From DATLLJ01 sp965229885 (GTDB taxonomy: Bacteria; Acidobacteriota; Vicinamibacteria; Vicinamibacterales; CAVVIG01): a DNA stretch of 64,000 bases. Below, piece after piece: positions 27,560 to 36,535 of this stretch. The position numbers were made by a program, and so were the translations under genes. Below the pieces are notes generated by a model, which saw only the letters and a program-made list of their open reading frames with translations, was not told the origin of the DNA and searched no databases. The stretch is from positions 1-64,000 of the forward strand of contig CBDDJX010000002.1 in NCBI GenBank assembly GCA_965229885.1, written 5' to 3'. Numbering within the stretch: the first letter of the stretch is position 1; every line of letters starts with the position of its first letter.

Positions 27560-28363
27560 CTATAGCTCTTCGACGAATCCGTCGACAGCCTCCCAGTACG
27601 CATGGGCGTCGGGCGGCGCCATGTCGTTGTGATCGCCGCCGCGGGTCGTGAAGAACCGCTTCGGCCCCGGGATCCTCTCGAACAGCGCTTGGCCCTGGCC
27701 GACTGGGATGATGCTGTCACGGTCGCCATGCATCACCAGCTTCGAAGCGCTCACCCGCTGCAGGAACTCGGCCGTAGGAAAGCGGTACGTCGAGAACAGC
27801 GACAGAACGGCCAGTGGCGGCGAGGTGCGTACCAGTGTTCGCACGTCGAGAAAAGCAGACTCCAGAATCAGGCCGTCAGGGGCGCGAACCGTCGCCGCGT
27901 ACGCGGCCATGGTCGCGCCGAGCGATCGGCCCCAGTACACGACCGGAACGTCTTGTCGCTGCCCTTCCTAGAAGCGCTCGACGACCGCCTCCACGTCGCG
28001 GTACAGCCCGCGCTCGCTCGGGTAGCTGGTGCTGTTGCCGTATCCGCGGTAGTCGAACGCCAGCACCGAGTAGCCCTGCCGCGCGATGCCGACGAGAATC
28101 GGCGCCCAGAGCGACAGATTGCCGCCGTTGCCGTGAAAGTAGACGATGTGGGCGCGCGGACCCTGGGCGGCGGCGCTGAGTGGCCGCGCACGCAATGTCT
28201 CGCCGTCGCCGGTCGCAATCGTCAGCGTTTCGTGCGGTATGCCAAACTGGTTCGGCGTCACCGTCTCGCCGGCGAGCGGGAAGAACGCGAACCGCGACTG
28301 AACCATCCGGACCAGCAACATGATGATGGGCAGCACGATCAGCGCGAGAGCGGCCTTCATCAT
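27560..28363 (-). pseudogene. Alpha/beta hydrolase (BEM46/YqkD-like) split by one in-frame TAG
   Basis: One frame encodes a complete membrane-anchored hydrolase of about 267 codons interrupted by a single TAG at 27968-27970. Upstream: N-terminal anchor (ALALIVLPIIMLLVRM), VYFHGNGGNLSLWAPIL, VLAFDYRGYGNSTSYPSE, DVEAVVERF. Downstream in the same frame: EGQRQDVPVVYWGRSLGATMAAYAA with the nucleophile Ser in GRSLG, VMHGDRDSIIPVGQG with the acid Asp, and TRGGDHNDM with the His. Both halves look under selection. A point mutation of Gln (CAG) to TAG would explain it. Start ATG 28363; it is divergent from pcm. Confidence 0.85.
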
Positions 28364-28387
28364 CGATTCGGCTCGTAATATCATGCG

Positions 28388-29116
28388 GTGGTGCTGCGGT
28401 TCCGTTCGCTCGCCCCGGTGGCCCCGATGGCCGTCGTCATCTGCGCCTGCATACAGCTTGATACTGTCGCATTGAACCAGGATGTCTTCGCGGCCGATCG
28501 GCAACGCATGGTGACCGAGCAGATCGCCGCGCGCGAGGTTCGCGACGCGCGCGTGCTCCAAGCGATGCGCGACGTGCCGCGCCACCTCTTCGTGCCGCCG
28601 GACCTTCAGCGGCAGGCGTACCAGGATCGGCCGCTGCCAATCGGCTACGACCAGACCATCTCGCAGCCCTATATTGTCGGGCTCATGACGGAGCTCGCGC
28701 GGCCCAGCCCGGCCGATCGCGCGCTCGAAGTCGGAACCGGCTCGGGATATCAGGCGGCCGTGCTGTCGCGGCTCGTCTCGCATGTATACACCATCGAGAT
28801 TGTCAAGCCGCTCGCGCGCAGTGCCGAACAACGGCTGAAGACACTCGGCTACGCGAACGTCACCGTGCGGGCAGGTGACGGGTACGCCGGGTGGCCGGAC
28901 GTCGCGCCCTTCGACATCATCATGGTCACCGCGGCGCCCGATCAAGTGCCGGCGCCGCTTCTCACGCAGCTCAAGCCCGGCGGCCGGCTGGTGATTCCCG
29001 TCGGCCCGGTCTCCGCCGTCCAGGAGCTGCAACTCATTGAGAAAGACAATGCCGGCCGGACACGCACGACGCGCGTGGCTCCGGTCAGGTTTGTGCCGCT
29101 TGTACGACCGCGGTGA
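28388..29116 (+). CDS. pcm: Protein-L-isoaspartate O-methyltransferase, probably exported
   Basis: A 242-residue protein with the PCMT pattern: MVTEQIAAREVRDARVLQAMRDVPRHLFVP, GYDQTISQPYIVGLMTELA, LEVGTGSGYQAAVLSRLVSHVYTIEI, then NVTVRAGDGYAGWPDVAPFDIIMVTAA and LKPGGRLVIPVG. It methylates isoaspartyl residues in damaged proteins using SAM. Unlike E. coli Pcm it has an N-terminal hydrophobic stretch (PVAPMAVVICACIQL), which suggests export or membrane attachment; similar forms occur in other Gram-negatives. The start is GTG 28388. Confidence 0.9.
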   Translation: MVLRFRSLAPVAPMAVVICACIQLDTVALNQDVFAADRQRMVTEQIAAREVRDARVLQAMRDVPRHLFVPPDLQRQAYQDRPLPIGYDQTISQPYIVGLMTELARPSPADRALEVGTGSGYQAAVLSRLVSHVYTIEIVKPLARSAEQRLKTLGYANVTVRAGDGYAGWPDVAPFDIIMVTAAPDQVPAPLLTQLKPGGRLVIPVGPVSAVQELQLIEKDNAGRTRTTRVAPVRFVPLVRPR

Positions 29117-29128
29117 GTCACGGTCCGG

Positions 29129-29890
29129 CTAACCACCTTCGCCAAGGCTACGGCGGTCAAGAAGCCGGACACCATGTACGTCGTTCTGACAGACCGTCCC
29201 AAAGCTGAGGTCGCGGGCGCGCAACGCGGGAATGAGTCGCGTCGTCGCGTCGACCGTGTGCCGCTGATCTCTGCGCGGCGCCGACTCGTCGCCGTCGTGC
29301 ATGACGATGATGTCGCCCGCGGAAGCGCGCGTCGAGAGTCGCCGGAACGTGCTTTCCGCCGTGCGCGGGCGCAGCCAGTTGAAGTCCCACAGCATCCAGC
29401 CCCAGCCAATCAGCCGATGGTCGATCCGCCCGAGCCCCTCGAACATCTGCCCACCGCGCCAGCCCGCGTGCGGCCGGAACGCCCGGCACGGCCGCGTTCC
29501 CGCCAGCCGCTCGATCCGATCGGCCGCCTCGGTGAGCGTGCGCGCCAGCGTCGGCGGAGGCATCAACATGTAGCTGCGCGAGGCGGAGTGAAGCCCGACC
29601 GCATGCCCGTCGGAGAACATGCGCCGGACAATCGGCGCGGTTTCTTCCGTGATGTGCGCGTCGATGAGGAAGAAGGTCGCGTGGACTCCCTCGCGCGCCA
29701 GCACATCCAGCAGATCGGGAGTGGTCGTGGGGTTCGGCCCGTCGTCGTAGGTGAGGTAGACCGTCGATGGCGCCGTGCGCGGCATGCTCCAGACGGCGCG
29801 ATCGCCCGCCATCGCGTCGAGGAGGAAACGCATCGGCGCCGTGTGCGCCAGCGCGACGATGGCGGTGCCGATGATTGCGAACAGCCACAT
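29129..29890 (-). CDS. Polysaccharide deacetylase family protein
   Basis: A 253-residue protein starting at ATG 29890 with an N-terminal membrane segment (MWLFAIIGTAIVALAHT). NodB-domain motifs: motif 1 TYDDGPNP (residues about 46-53), ATFFLIDAHITEET (motif 2 region), the degenerate motif SDGHAVGLHSASR, FRPHAGWRGGQ (motif 3) and GDIIVMHDGDES (motif 5). The usual metal-binding HxxxH pair appears as HAVGLHSAS, so metal binding is plausible. It probably deacetylates a cell-wall or capsular sugar polymer. The open frame extends 58 codons upstream without signal-like character. It converges with pcm, 12 nt apart. Confidence 0.8.
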   Translation of the reverse strand: MWLFAIIGTAIVALAHTAPMRFLLDAMAGDRAVWSMPRTAPSTVYLTYDDGPNPTTTPDLLDVLAREGVHATFFLIDAHITEETAPIVRRMFSDGHAVGLHSASRSYMLMPPPTLARTLTEAADRIERLAGTRPCRAFRPHAGWRGGQMFEGLGRIDHRLIGWGWMLWDFNWLRPRTAESTFRRLSTRASAGDIIVMHDGDESAPRRDQRHTVDATTRLIPALRARDLSFGTVCQNDVHGVRLLDRRSLGEGG

Positions 29891-29967
29891 CGAACAAGGA
29901 GTACCACGAATGCCACCGGGCGGCACTACGATAAGGTGAAAGCGACGCCGGCACGACCGAACGAGCC

Positions 29968-30957
29968 ATGGCACACCTGACCGAGCTGTCGAGCTTTGAT
30001 GCAACCGCGTTGGCGGATCTCGTACGATCGCGATCTGTGAGTCCGCTCGAGCTCGTCGAAGCAACCATCACCAGGATCGAGGAGATCAATCCCTCGCTCA
30101 ATGCGATCGTCACGCCGATGTACGACCAGGCGCGGGCGGCCGCTATGCAGCCGGTGAGCGGACCGTTCGGCGGTGTTCCATTCCTGCCGAAGGATCTATT
30201 GGCCAGCTATGCAGGCGTGCGCCTGACCGGTGGATCGCACTTCCTAAGAGATTTTGTCGCGCCGTTCGACACCGAGTTGGTCGCTCGCTTCAGGCGGGCC
30301 GGCCTCATCGTCGTGGCCAAGACGAACACGCCCGAGTTCGGGTTGTTGCCGACGAGGGAACCGGAGCTGTTCGGACCGACTCGAAATCCGTGGGACCTCA
30401 CGCGAACGCCGGGCGGTTCGAGCGGCGGATCGGCCGCGGCGGTCGCTGCGAGGATCGTCCCGATGGTGCACGCCAACGATGGCGGTGGATCGATTCGGAT
30501 TCCTGCGTCGTGCTGTGGCGTGTTCGGCTTCAAGCCGACCCGCGCTCGCGTGCCGCTCAGCCCCAACTGCGGCGACATCATGAGCGGTCTCGTGATCGAG
30601 CACGCTGTCACTCAATCGGTCCGTGACAGCGCCACACTGCTCAATGCGATCGCCGGGCCGGATGCTGGCGATCCGTAATGGGCGCCGCCGCTTCAACGCC
30701 CCCTGGCTGACGAGGCAGGCGCCGATCCCGGTCGCCTCCGCATTGTGTTTACGGCCGTGGCTCCGACGGGTGTCTCGGTGCATCAGGACTGCGTGGTCGC
30801 AGTGCGGGATGCTGCGGCGCTTTGCGCGGAGCTCGGACACGATGTGACCGAAACGGCCCTCAGATTGGATGCAGAAATGCTGACGCGGTCGTTCACCGCT
30901 GTCTGGGCTGCGGGCACCGCGTGGACGATCGACAGCGAAAGGCTTGCCCAGCCGTAG
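29968..30957 (+). pseudogene. Amidase-signature enzyme with an in-frame TAA and missing 3' end
   Basis: The first 236 codons encode the amidase signature fold: GPFGGVPFLPKDLLA (catalytic Lys), TRTPGGSSGGSAAAVAA (cis-Ser) and NDGGGSIRIPASCCGVFGFKPTR (nucleophile Ser). TAA at 30676-30678 follows AGPDAGDP, where relatives continue with Y(W)APP. The same frame then continues WAPPLQRPLADEAGAD, RIVFTAVAPTGVSVH, up to a TAG at 30957. Amidases have about 460 residues, so the last third is also gone. Nonsense mutation plus 3' truncation makes a pseudogene. Confidence 0.85.
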
Positions 30958-30972
30958 CCGTGGCGAAGGCGG

Positions 30973-31968
30973 TCAGCCGGACCAGGGGATCAGCAGCACC
31001 TTGCCCGTCGTCTTTCGGCCCGCCAGCGCCTCATGCGCCCGCGCGGCGTCCCTCAACGGAAACTCAAACTCCATCCGCAGCCGCAGTTTGCCGGCGGCAA
31101 TCCAGCCGAAGAGATCGCCCGCGCGCTGCTCGAGCTCGGCCCGCGTCGCGATGTAGTTCGCCAGAGTGGGCCGGGTGAGAAAGAGCGAACCTTTTTGACT
31201 GAGGAGCTGCGCATCGAACGGCGGAACGGGGCCGCTCGACTGCCCGAACAACACGAGCATTCCGCGTGCGGCCAGGCAGTTCAGATTCTTCGCGAACGTC
31301 GTCTGGCCGACCGAATCATAGATGACCTGAACGCCTTGGCCGCCCGTGATCTTCCCGACCTCTTCCTCGAAATCCTTGCTGGTGTAGAGCACGACGTGAT
31401 CGGCGCCCGCCTCGCGAGAGAGGCTCGCCTTCTCGTCGGTCGAGACGGTCGTGATGACGCGCGCGCCGCGCATCTTCGTGATCTGCGTGAGCAGCAGGCC
31501 GACGCCGCCCGCCCCCGCGTGAACGAGGCACGTGTCGCCGCCCTTCAGGGGGAATGTGGAGCAGGCGAGGTAGTGCGCGGTCATGCCCTGGAGCATGATG
31601 GCCGCGCCTTGTTTCGTCGTCACTCCAGCCGGCAACGCGACGATCCGGTCGACAGGGACCGCGTGCGATTCCGCGTAGCTGCCGAGGATGCCGGTCCACG
31701 CGACTCGGTCGCCGACCTTCACGACATTCATGACATTCATCCCAGGGACATCCGACCCGACGGCCGAAACGGTGCCGGCGCCTTCCTGTCCGAGAATCGT
31801 CGGCAGTGGGACCTTGTAGGCGCCGGAGCGCTGATACGTGTCGATAAAGTTCACACCCGCCGCGTCGATCTTGACGAGCGCTTCTCCCGGCTTCGGGCTC
31901 GGTCCTGGAACGTCTTCGTACTGCAGAACGTCGGGGCCGCCGACTTGATGCATGCGGATTGCTTTCAT
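30973..31968 (-). CDS. NADPH:quinone oxidoreductase (zeta-crystallin-like)
   Basis: A 331-residue medium-chain reductase. N-terminal catalytic fold: MKAIRMHQVGGPDVLQYEDVP, VNFIDTYQRSGAYKVPLPTILGQEGAGTVSAVG. Cofactor domain: CLVHAGAGGVGLLLTQITKMRGARVITTVST with the AxxGVG nucleotide-binding turn, then VIYDSVGQTTFAKNLNCLAARGMLVLFGQSSG. No structural or catalytic zinc cysteines are seen, as expected for the quinone-reductase branch. It is one-electron or two-electron quinone reduction with NADPH in family members. It is divergent from ubiX. Confidence 0.9.
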   Translation of the reverse strand: MKAIRMHQVGGPDVLQYEDVPGPSPKPGEALVKIDAAGVNFIDTYQRSGAYKVPLPTILGQEGAGTVSAVGSDVPGMNVMNVVKVGDRVAWTGILGSYAESHAVPVDRIVALPAGVTTKQGAAIMLQGMTAHYLACSTFPLKGGDTCLVHAGAGGVGLLLTQITKMRGARVITTVSTDEKASLSREAGADHVVLYTSKDFEEEVGKITGGQGVQVIYDSVGQTTFAKNLNCLAARGMLVLFGQSSGPVPPFDAQLLSQKGSLFLTRPTLANYIATRAELEQRAGDLFGWIAAGKLRLRMEFEFPLRDAARAHEALAGRKTTGKVLLIPWSG

Positions 31969-31996
31969 GGCGCGGATTATAGATTATGCTCAGATT

Positions 31997-32587
31997 GTGT
32001 CAGAACCGAGGCGGATCATCGTCGGGATGACGGGTGCCACCGGCACGATCATCGCCGTCCGGCTGCTGCAGATGCTGCAGGAGACCGACGTCGAAACGCA
32101 TTTGGTGATGAGCAAGTGGGCGGTGCGGACGCTGCTGCACGAGACCCCGTACCGGCCCGAAGACGTCGAGCGGCTGGCAACGTGTGTCTACGCGGCCGGC
32201 GACCAGGGCGCCGCGATCTCGAGCGGGTCGTTTATGACCGACGGCATGGTCGTCGTGCCGTGCAGCATGCGGACCCTCGGCGCGATCGCGCACGGCTTCG
32301 GCGATCACTTGATTCATCGCGCGGCCGACGCGGTCCTGAAAGAACGCCGCAGGCTGGTACTGGCCGTGCGCGAGTCGCCCTTCAACGACATCCATCTCGA
32401 GAATATGCTGAAGCTGTCGCGGATGGGCGCGATCATCTGCCCGCCGATGCCCGCCTTCTACACGCGGCCGAAGACCGTCGACGAGATCGTCGACTGGGCC
32501 GCCGCGCGCCTGTTGGACCAAGTGGGCATCCACACCGGGATCGCGCACCGGTGGGACGGCGAGATGGAAGCCGGCGTCGAACCGTGA
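31997..32587 (+). CDS. ubiX: Flavin prenyltransferase UbiX
   Basis: A 196-residue UbiX-family flavoprotein that makes prenylated FMN for UbiD-type decarboxylases. Landmarks: IIVGMTGATGTIIAVRLLQML (FMN phosphate loop), HLVMSKWAVRTLLHET, ISSGSFMTDGMVVVPCSMRTLGAIAHGFGDHLIHRAADAVLKERRRLVLAVRESPF and MGAIICPPMPAFYTRPKTVDEIV. I chose GTG 31997 because upstream codons add residues not found in the family and would overlap the divergent gene. No ubiD is adjacent. Confidence 0.93.
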   Translation: MSEPRRIIVGMTGATGTIIAVRLLQMLQETDVETHLVMSKWAVRTLLHETPYRPEDVERLATCVYAAGDQGAAISSGSFMTDGMVVVPCSMRTLGAIAHGFGDHLIHRAADAVLKERRRLVLAVRESPFNDIHLENMLKLSRMGAIICPPMPAFYTRPKTVDEIVDWAAARLLDQVGIHTGIAHRWDGEMEAGVEP

Positions 32588-32588
32588 T

Positions 32589-33224
32589 TCAGGTCTTGGT
32601 TGGCTGGATGTGAATCCCGCATTCGAGCTTCTGGCCCTGCCAGCGGCCCGATCGCGGATTCGCCGGATCGAGCGGCAGTGAGGTGCACGGCTCGCAGCCG
32701 ATGCTCGAATAGCCAAGCTCGTAGAGTGGCATGAGCGGAATGTCGTGCGCCTTCGCGTACTGCCACACGTCCTTCATCGTCCATTCCGCGAGCGGGCTGA
32801 CCTTGCGCAGCAGCGTGCCGCTCGTGAGCGCGAACGGCTCGACGTGTTGAAGGTTGGCGCGCGACGGCGACTGGTCGCGCCGAAGTCCCGTGAACCACGT
32901 GTCGTACGACTCGAGCGCGCCGAACAGCGGCCCCACCTTGTGCCGCGCGCAGCAATCGTCCGTGCTGGTCTGCCAGAGGCCGACGAGCGGCTCCGGCGCC
33001 TTGAGATTGATCAGATTGAGATTCCACTTCGCCGCGATGTCATCGCGGTAGACCAGCGTCTGCGGAAAGTGATGGAACGTCTCGAGGAACAGGACCGGGA
33101 TGTCCGGCTTGACCTCTCGCAGCAGGTGGACCAGGACGACGTCCTCCGCCTGAAAGCTCGACGTGACGCACGGCGTCTTTGCCCCGGCGAGCGTGTCTGC
33201 GATCAGTCCGGCGATATCTGTCAC
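32589..33224 (-). CDS. cysH: Adenylyl-sulfate (APS/PAPS) reductase, iron-sulfur type
   Basis: A 211-residue reductase. It has SSFQAEDVVLVHLL (PP-loop-like), LETFHHFPQTLVYRD, the paired cysteines DDCCARHKVGPL, LRRDQSPSR, the second pair SSIGCEPCTSL and the catalytic C-terminal ECGIH. The four paired cysteines bind a [4Fe-4S] cluster and mark the APS-preferring class found with CysD/CysN lacking a CysC kinase, which fits this operon. It reduces activated sulfate to sulfite with thioredoxin. The GTG start overlaps the cysN stop (GTGA), so it is the last gene of the cysDNH operon. Confidence 0.94.
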   Translation of the reverse strand: MTDIAGLIADTLAGAKTPCVTSSFQAEDVVLVHLLREVKPDIPVLFLETFHHFPQTLVYRDDIAAKWNLNLINLKAPEPLVGLWQTSTDDCCARHKVGPLFGALESYDTWFTGLRRDQSPSRANLQHVEPFALTSGTLLRKVSPLAEWTMKDVWQYAKAHDIPLMPLYELGYSSIGCEPCTSLPLDPANPRSGRWQGQKLECGIHIQPTKT

Positions 33225-34543
33225 TTCAACAGCTCCTCGATCGCGCGCTGCATGGCGGCCACCGCCTCCTCATGTGAAGGCGCAGAGCGCGCGAGCTTCA
33301 CGAGACGCTCCGCGGCATTCGGGCGGTACTCCGCCGCGTGATCGTCGCGGATCGCGTCGATGATCATGCCGGCGCCAGCCGTGAAATTCGTGGCCGGGTC
33401 GATCAGGATGAAGCTCCCCGTCTCCCGGATGTCGCGGTAGCGATCGAACACGAGCGGCCGCGACGTCGCCAGCGTCACCGTCTCAATCTGATTGAGCGCG
33501 AGCGGCCGGTTGGCCTCGACCGTCACCGTCCGCGTCGTATGTTTCAACATATACAGGCGCGCAGGATCCAGCGGCCGCTCGTCCATCCAGACGACATCCG
33601 CCTCGAATCGGCGGCCCACGTAGGGCTGATTGCTGCCCCCTGAGTCGACTGCCGCCGTGATGATGTCTCCTCTGCTGATGTCGATCTCGTCGTCCAGTAC
33701 CAGCGTCACCGACATCGGGGCGTGGGCCATCGCGAGGTCGCCGTCCCAGGTGACGATGCGCTTGACGTGGGCCGTCCGTCCGGAGGGCCATGCCGTGACG
33801 GGATCGCCGACGTGAATCGACCCAGCGAGGATCTGGCCGGCGTAGCCGCGGAATTCCTGATCCGGACGCGCGACAAGCTGCACCGGCAGGCGGAACGGCT
33901 TGGCGACGGTCTGATGATCGACCTGCACCGTTTCCAGATACTCGAGCAGGCTGGCGCCGTCGAACCACGGCGTCCGGTCGCTCTTGGCGATGACGTTGTC
34001 GCCGTTCAGTGCGGACATCGGGATGGGATGGACCCGGGCGCCCGACAGAATCTCCTCGAAGTCGTCGACGATGTCGTCGAAGACTTGGGCGTCGAAATCG
34101 ACGAGGTCCATCTTGTTGACGGCAAGAGCGAACTCGGTGATCCCGAGCAGCTGGGCAATGCGCGCGTGACGACGCGTCTGCGCGCGGACGCCGTTGCGCG
34201 CGTCCACGAGCAGGATGGCGACGTCCGCCGTCGACGCGCCGGTCGCCATGTTACGGGTGTACTGCTCGTGGCCCGGCGTGTCGGCCAGAATGAATTTGCG
34301 CCGCGCCGTCGCGAAATAACGATACGCGACGTCGATCGTGATGCCTTGTTCCCGCTCGGCCTTGAGCCCGTCGGTGAACAGCGAAAAATCGATTGGCCCG
34401 GCGGTGCGATTCTTCGACGCCTTTTCGACTGAGCTGACCTGATCCTCGTACACCGATCGCGAGTCGTACAGCAGGCGACCGATCAGGGTGCTCTTCCCAT
34501 CGTCCACGCTGCCAGCCGTGCAGATGCGGAGCAACCCCGACAT
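33221..34543 (-). CDS. cysN: Sulfate adenylyltransferase subunit 1 (GTPase)
   Basis: A 440-residue translation-factor-like GTPase. G1 is GSVDDGKST (residues 11-19), the switch region contains DGLKAEREQGITIDVAYRYF, G3 is DTPGHEQYTRNMATGAS and G4 is NKMDLVDF. The C-terminal beta-barrel domains carry QEFRGYAGQILAG and MSVTLVLDDEIDISRGD. It drives APS formation by CysD through GTP hydrolysis. No APS kinase domain is fused at the C terminus. ATG 34543 overlaps the cysD stop (ATGA). Confidence 0.95.
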   Translation of the reverse strand: MSGLLRICTAGSVDDGKSTLIGRLLYDSRSVYEDQVSSVEKASKNRTAGPIDFSLFTDGLKAEREQGITIDVAYRYFATARRKFILADTPGHEQYTRNMATGASTADVAILLVDARNGVRAQTRRHARIAQLLGITEFALAVNKMDLVDFDAQVFDDIVDDFEEILSGARVHPIPMSALNGDNVIAKSDRTPWFDGASLLEYLETVQVDHQTVAKPFRLPVQLVARPDQEFRGYAGQILAGSIHVGDPVTAWPSGRTAHVKRIVTWDGDLAMAHAPMSVTLVLDDEIDISRGDIITAAVDSGGSNQPYVGRRFEADVVWMDERPLDPARLYMLKHTTRTVTVEANRPLALNQIETVTLATSRPLVFDRYRDIRETGSFILIDPATNFTAGAGMIIDAIRDDHAAEYRPNAAERLVKLARSAPSHEEAVAAMQRAIEELLK

Positions 34544-35472
34544 CAGAAGTAGCCTTCGCGCTTCTTGAGCTCCATCGAGCCGTCCTGGTCGTGGTCGATT
34601 ACGCGGAGCTGGCGCTCGGAGTGCTTCGTCACGATCAGTTCGGCGATGATCTTCTCGACCGTGTCCGCGTCGGATTTGACCGCGCCCGTGCAGGGTGAGC
34701 AGCCGAGCGAACGCATGCGGCAGCGGACGATCTGCGGCTTCTCGCTCGGCAGCAACGGAACGAACGGCTGTTCGAGCATCAGCAGCGAGTTGCCGCGGAC
34801 GATGACCTCGCGATCCTTCGCGAAGTACAGGGGGACGATCGGAATGTTCTCGACCTTGATGTAATTCCACACGTCGAGTTCGGTCCAGTTGGAGAGCGGG
34901 AACACGCGGATGCTTTCGCCGGGCCGCACGCGGCCGTTCAGGAGATTCCAGAGCTCGGGCCGCTGGTTCTTCGGATCCCACTGCCCCTTGGCGTCGCGCA
35001 GCGAGAAAATGCGCTCTTTTGCGCGCGACCGTTCTTCGTCGCGCCGCGCGCCGCCGAACGCCGCGTCGTAGCCGCCGGCCTCGAGCGCGTCGAGCAGCGA
35101 CTTCGTCTTGAGCAGGCCGCAGCACCGCTGCGTGCCCAGGATGAACGGCTGCGCTCCTTCGGCGATCGCCTCCTCGTTCGTGTGGACGATGAGCCGCACG
35201 CCAATCTCCCTGGTGTACGAATCGCGGAACTCGATCATCTCGCGAAACTTGTAGGTCGTGTCGATGTGGAGCAGCGGGAAGGGGATCGGCCCCGGGTGAA
35301 ACGCTTTCTGCGCGAGCCGCAGCAGCACCGACGAGTCCTTGCCGATGGAGTAGAGCATCACCGGCCGTTCGAATTCGGCCACGACCTCGCGGAAGATGTG
35401 GACGCTCTCGGCCTCGAGGACGCGCAGGTGATCCAGGCTGGGCTGAACCGCCCGGTTAGTGGCGACTGGCAT
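34543..35472 (-). CDS. cysD: Sulfate adenylyltransferase subunit 2
   Basis: A 309-residue PP-loop ATP pyrophosphatase: MLYSIGKDSSVLLRLAQKAF (PP motif), FPLLHIDTTYKFREMIEFRD, FGGARRDEERSRAKERIFSLRD, QWDPKNQRPELWNLLNGRV, FPLSNWTELDVWNYI and RSLGCSPCTGAV. It adenylates sulfate to APS with CysN. I chose ATG 35472 over an upstream codon; it opens the family-like N terminus. First gene of cysDNH; a strong hairpin lies 29 nt upstream, so its promoter is confined to about 35473-35500 or the operon is read through the hairpin. Confidence 0.95.
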   Translation of the reverse strand: MPVATNRAVQPSLDHLRVLEAESVHIFREVVAEFERPVMLYSIGKDSSVLLRLAQKAFHPGPIPFPLLHIDTTYKFREMIEFRDSYTREIGVRLIVHTNEEAIAEGAQPFILGTQRCCGLLKTKSLLDALEAGGYDAAFGGARRDEERSRAKERIFSLRDAKGQWDPKNQRPELWNLLNGRVRPGESIRVFPLSNWTELDVWNYIKVENIPIVPLYFAKDREVIVRGNSLLMLEQPFVPLLPSEKPQIVRCRMRSLGCSPCTGAVKSDADTVEKIIAELIVTKHSERQLRVIDHDQDGSMELKKREGYF

Positions 35473-35500
35473 ATCCGTTACAGTACTCAAAAAAAACAAA

Positions 35501-35527
35501 AAAGCCCGGGGTTTGTCCCCGGGCTTT
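35501..35527 (-). terminator. Intrinsic (probably bidirectional) terminator
   Basis: A perfect 11-bp stem AAAGCCCGGGG/CCCCGGGCTTT with a 5-nt loop (TTTGT). An A-rich tract lies on its left side, which reads as a T-run on the minus strand. It would end minus-strand transcription coming from 35547-35618, just before cysD. Confidence 0.8.
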
Positions 35528-35546
35528 CGATCTCCGCTTGAATGAA

Positions 35547-35618
35547 TTAGATGATGTCGAGCATCACCGGCGGCGAGATCTGGGCGCAGGGACCTGTTGG
35601 GTCCTGGTACAACAACAT
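35547..35618 (-). CDS. Short 23-codon frame (or tail of a lost gene) before the terminator
   Basis: From ATG 35618 the minus strand encodes 23 residues, MLLYQDPTGPCAQISPPVM then LDII, and a TAA, followed 20 nt later by the terminator. The position at a transcript end argues that something minus-strand ends here. It may be the C terminus of a larger gene: the frame stays open 12 more codons upstream to a TAA. No clear ribosome-binding site is visible. I do not recognise it. Confidence 0.25.
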   Translation of the reverse strand: MLLYQDPTGPCAQISPPVMLDII

Positions 35619-35784
35619 GCGCACGGACAGGCTCGCTTGAACACGTGTGCTGCCTATTTAACCCTATTCAGGGCCTGAATATCAAATATGGGTCGATTAC
35701 TGGCCGTTTCACCGCGTCCGCGTTCGGTGCGGCCCATACTAGTACTTACTTGTACAGTTCGACGTTAATACGTAGACTGGCGGC

Positions 35785-36420
35785 ATGGGCCGTCCAGCCA
35801 CGGCGATTGTGTTGACGCCAGAAGATCGCGCCACGTTGACTCAGCGTCTGCGAGCGCCCACCAGCGAGCAGCGCGTGGTCGTGCGCGCGCGCATCGTGCT
35901 GGCTGCCGCCGACGGGCAGTCGACCGACGGCATCGCTGAGCAGTTGGCCCTGCGCCCGGCGACCGTGAGCAAGTGGCGGCACCGGTTTGCGACGCAGGGC
36001 GTGGCCGGCCTGGCCGATGCGCCGCGCCCTGGCCCCAGCCGCCGCTACGACGCCGCGAGCGAGCGACGGATTTTGAAGCAGTTGGATGCGCCGCCGCCGG
36101 AGGGCCATGCGACGTGGACGGGGGCGATGGTGGCGACCGCGTTGGGTGAGGTCTCGCCTGACGAAGTGTGGCGCGTGCTGCGCCGCCATGGCATTCACTT
36201 GCGTCGTCGCCGATCCTGGTGCATCAGCACCGACCCGGAATTTGCGCCCAAGGCCGCCGACATCGTCGGCTTGTATCTCGCGCCGCCCGCCAACGCGGTC
36301 GTGATCTCGGTCGACGAGAAACCGCACATTCAAGCCCTGGAACGCGCCCAAGGCTACCTGCGGCTGCCGAACGGCACGGCACGGCGCTGCGCGGCTTCAG
36401 TATGGGTATTAAGGCAGTAG
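35785..36420 (+). pseudogene. IS630-family transposase, truncated
   Basis: The 211-residue frame starts with the IS630-type double HTH region (LTPEDRATLTQRLRAPTSEQRVVVRARIVLAAADG, ATVSKWRHRFATQGVAGLADAPRPG). It then reaches the first catalytic Asp in AVVISVDEKPHIQALERAQGYLRLPNG, a motif specific to this family. IS630 transposases run about 350 residues; here the frame ends shortly after, in unrelated residues RCAASVWVLRQ, so the second Asp and the Glu are missing. It is a remnant. Confidence 0.85.
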
Positions 36421-36429
36421 GAGGAGCCA

Positions 36430-36455
36430 GGGGACATTTTTACCGAGGCTTGGCA
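36430..36455. repeat. IS-end-like motif, left member
   Basis: GGGGACATTT-TTACCGAGGCTTGGCA. The same motif occurs inverted at 41418-41443 with two mismatches. It resembles the terminal sequences of IS21/IS481-type elements, which end in TGxCAA and contain repeated GGGGACATTTCTA boxes. Its outer end faces right. Confidence 0.5.
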
Positions 36456-36535
36456 AAGGAGCCCCGGCCGTTGACTTTGCCCCGTACGAAGCGTAGCTTT
36501 CATGACATGTCTGCTGTGGTTGCAGGAGGTTCAGG

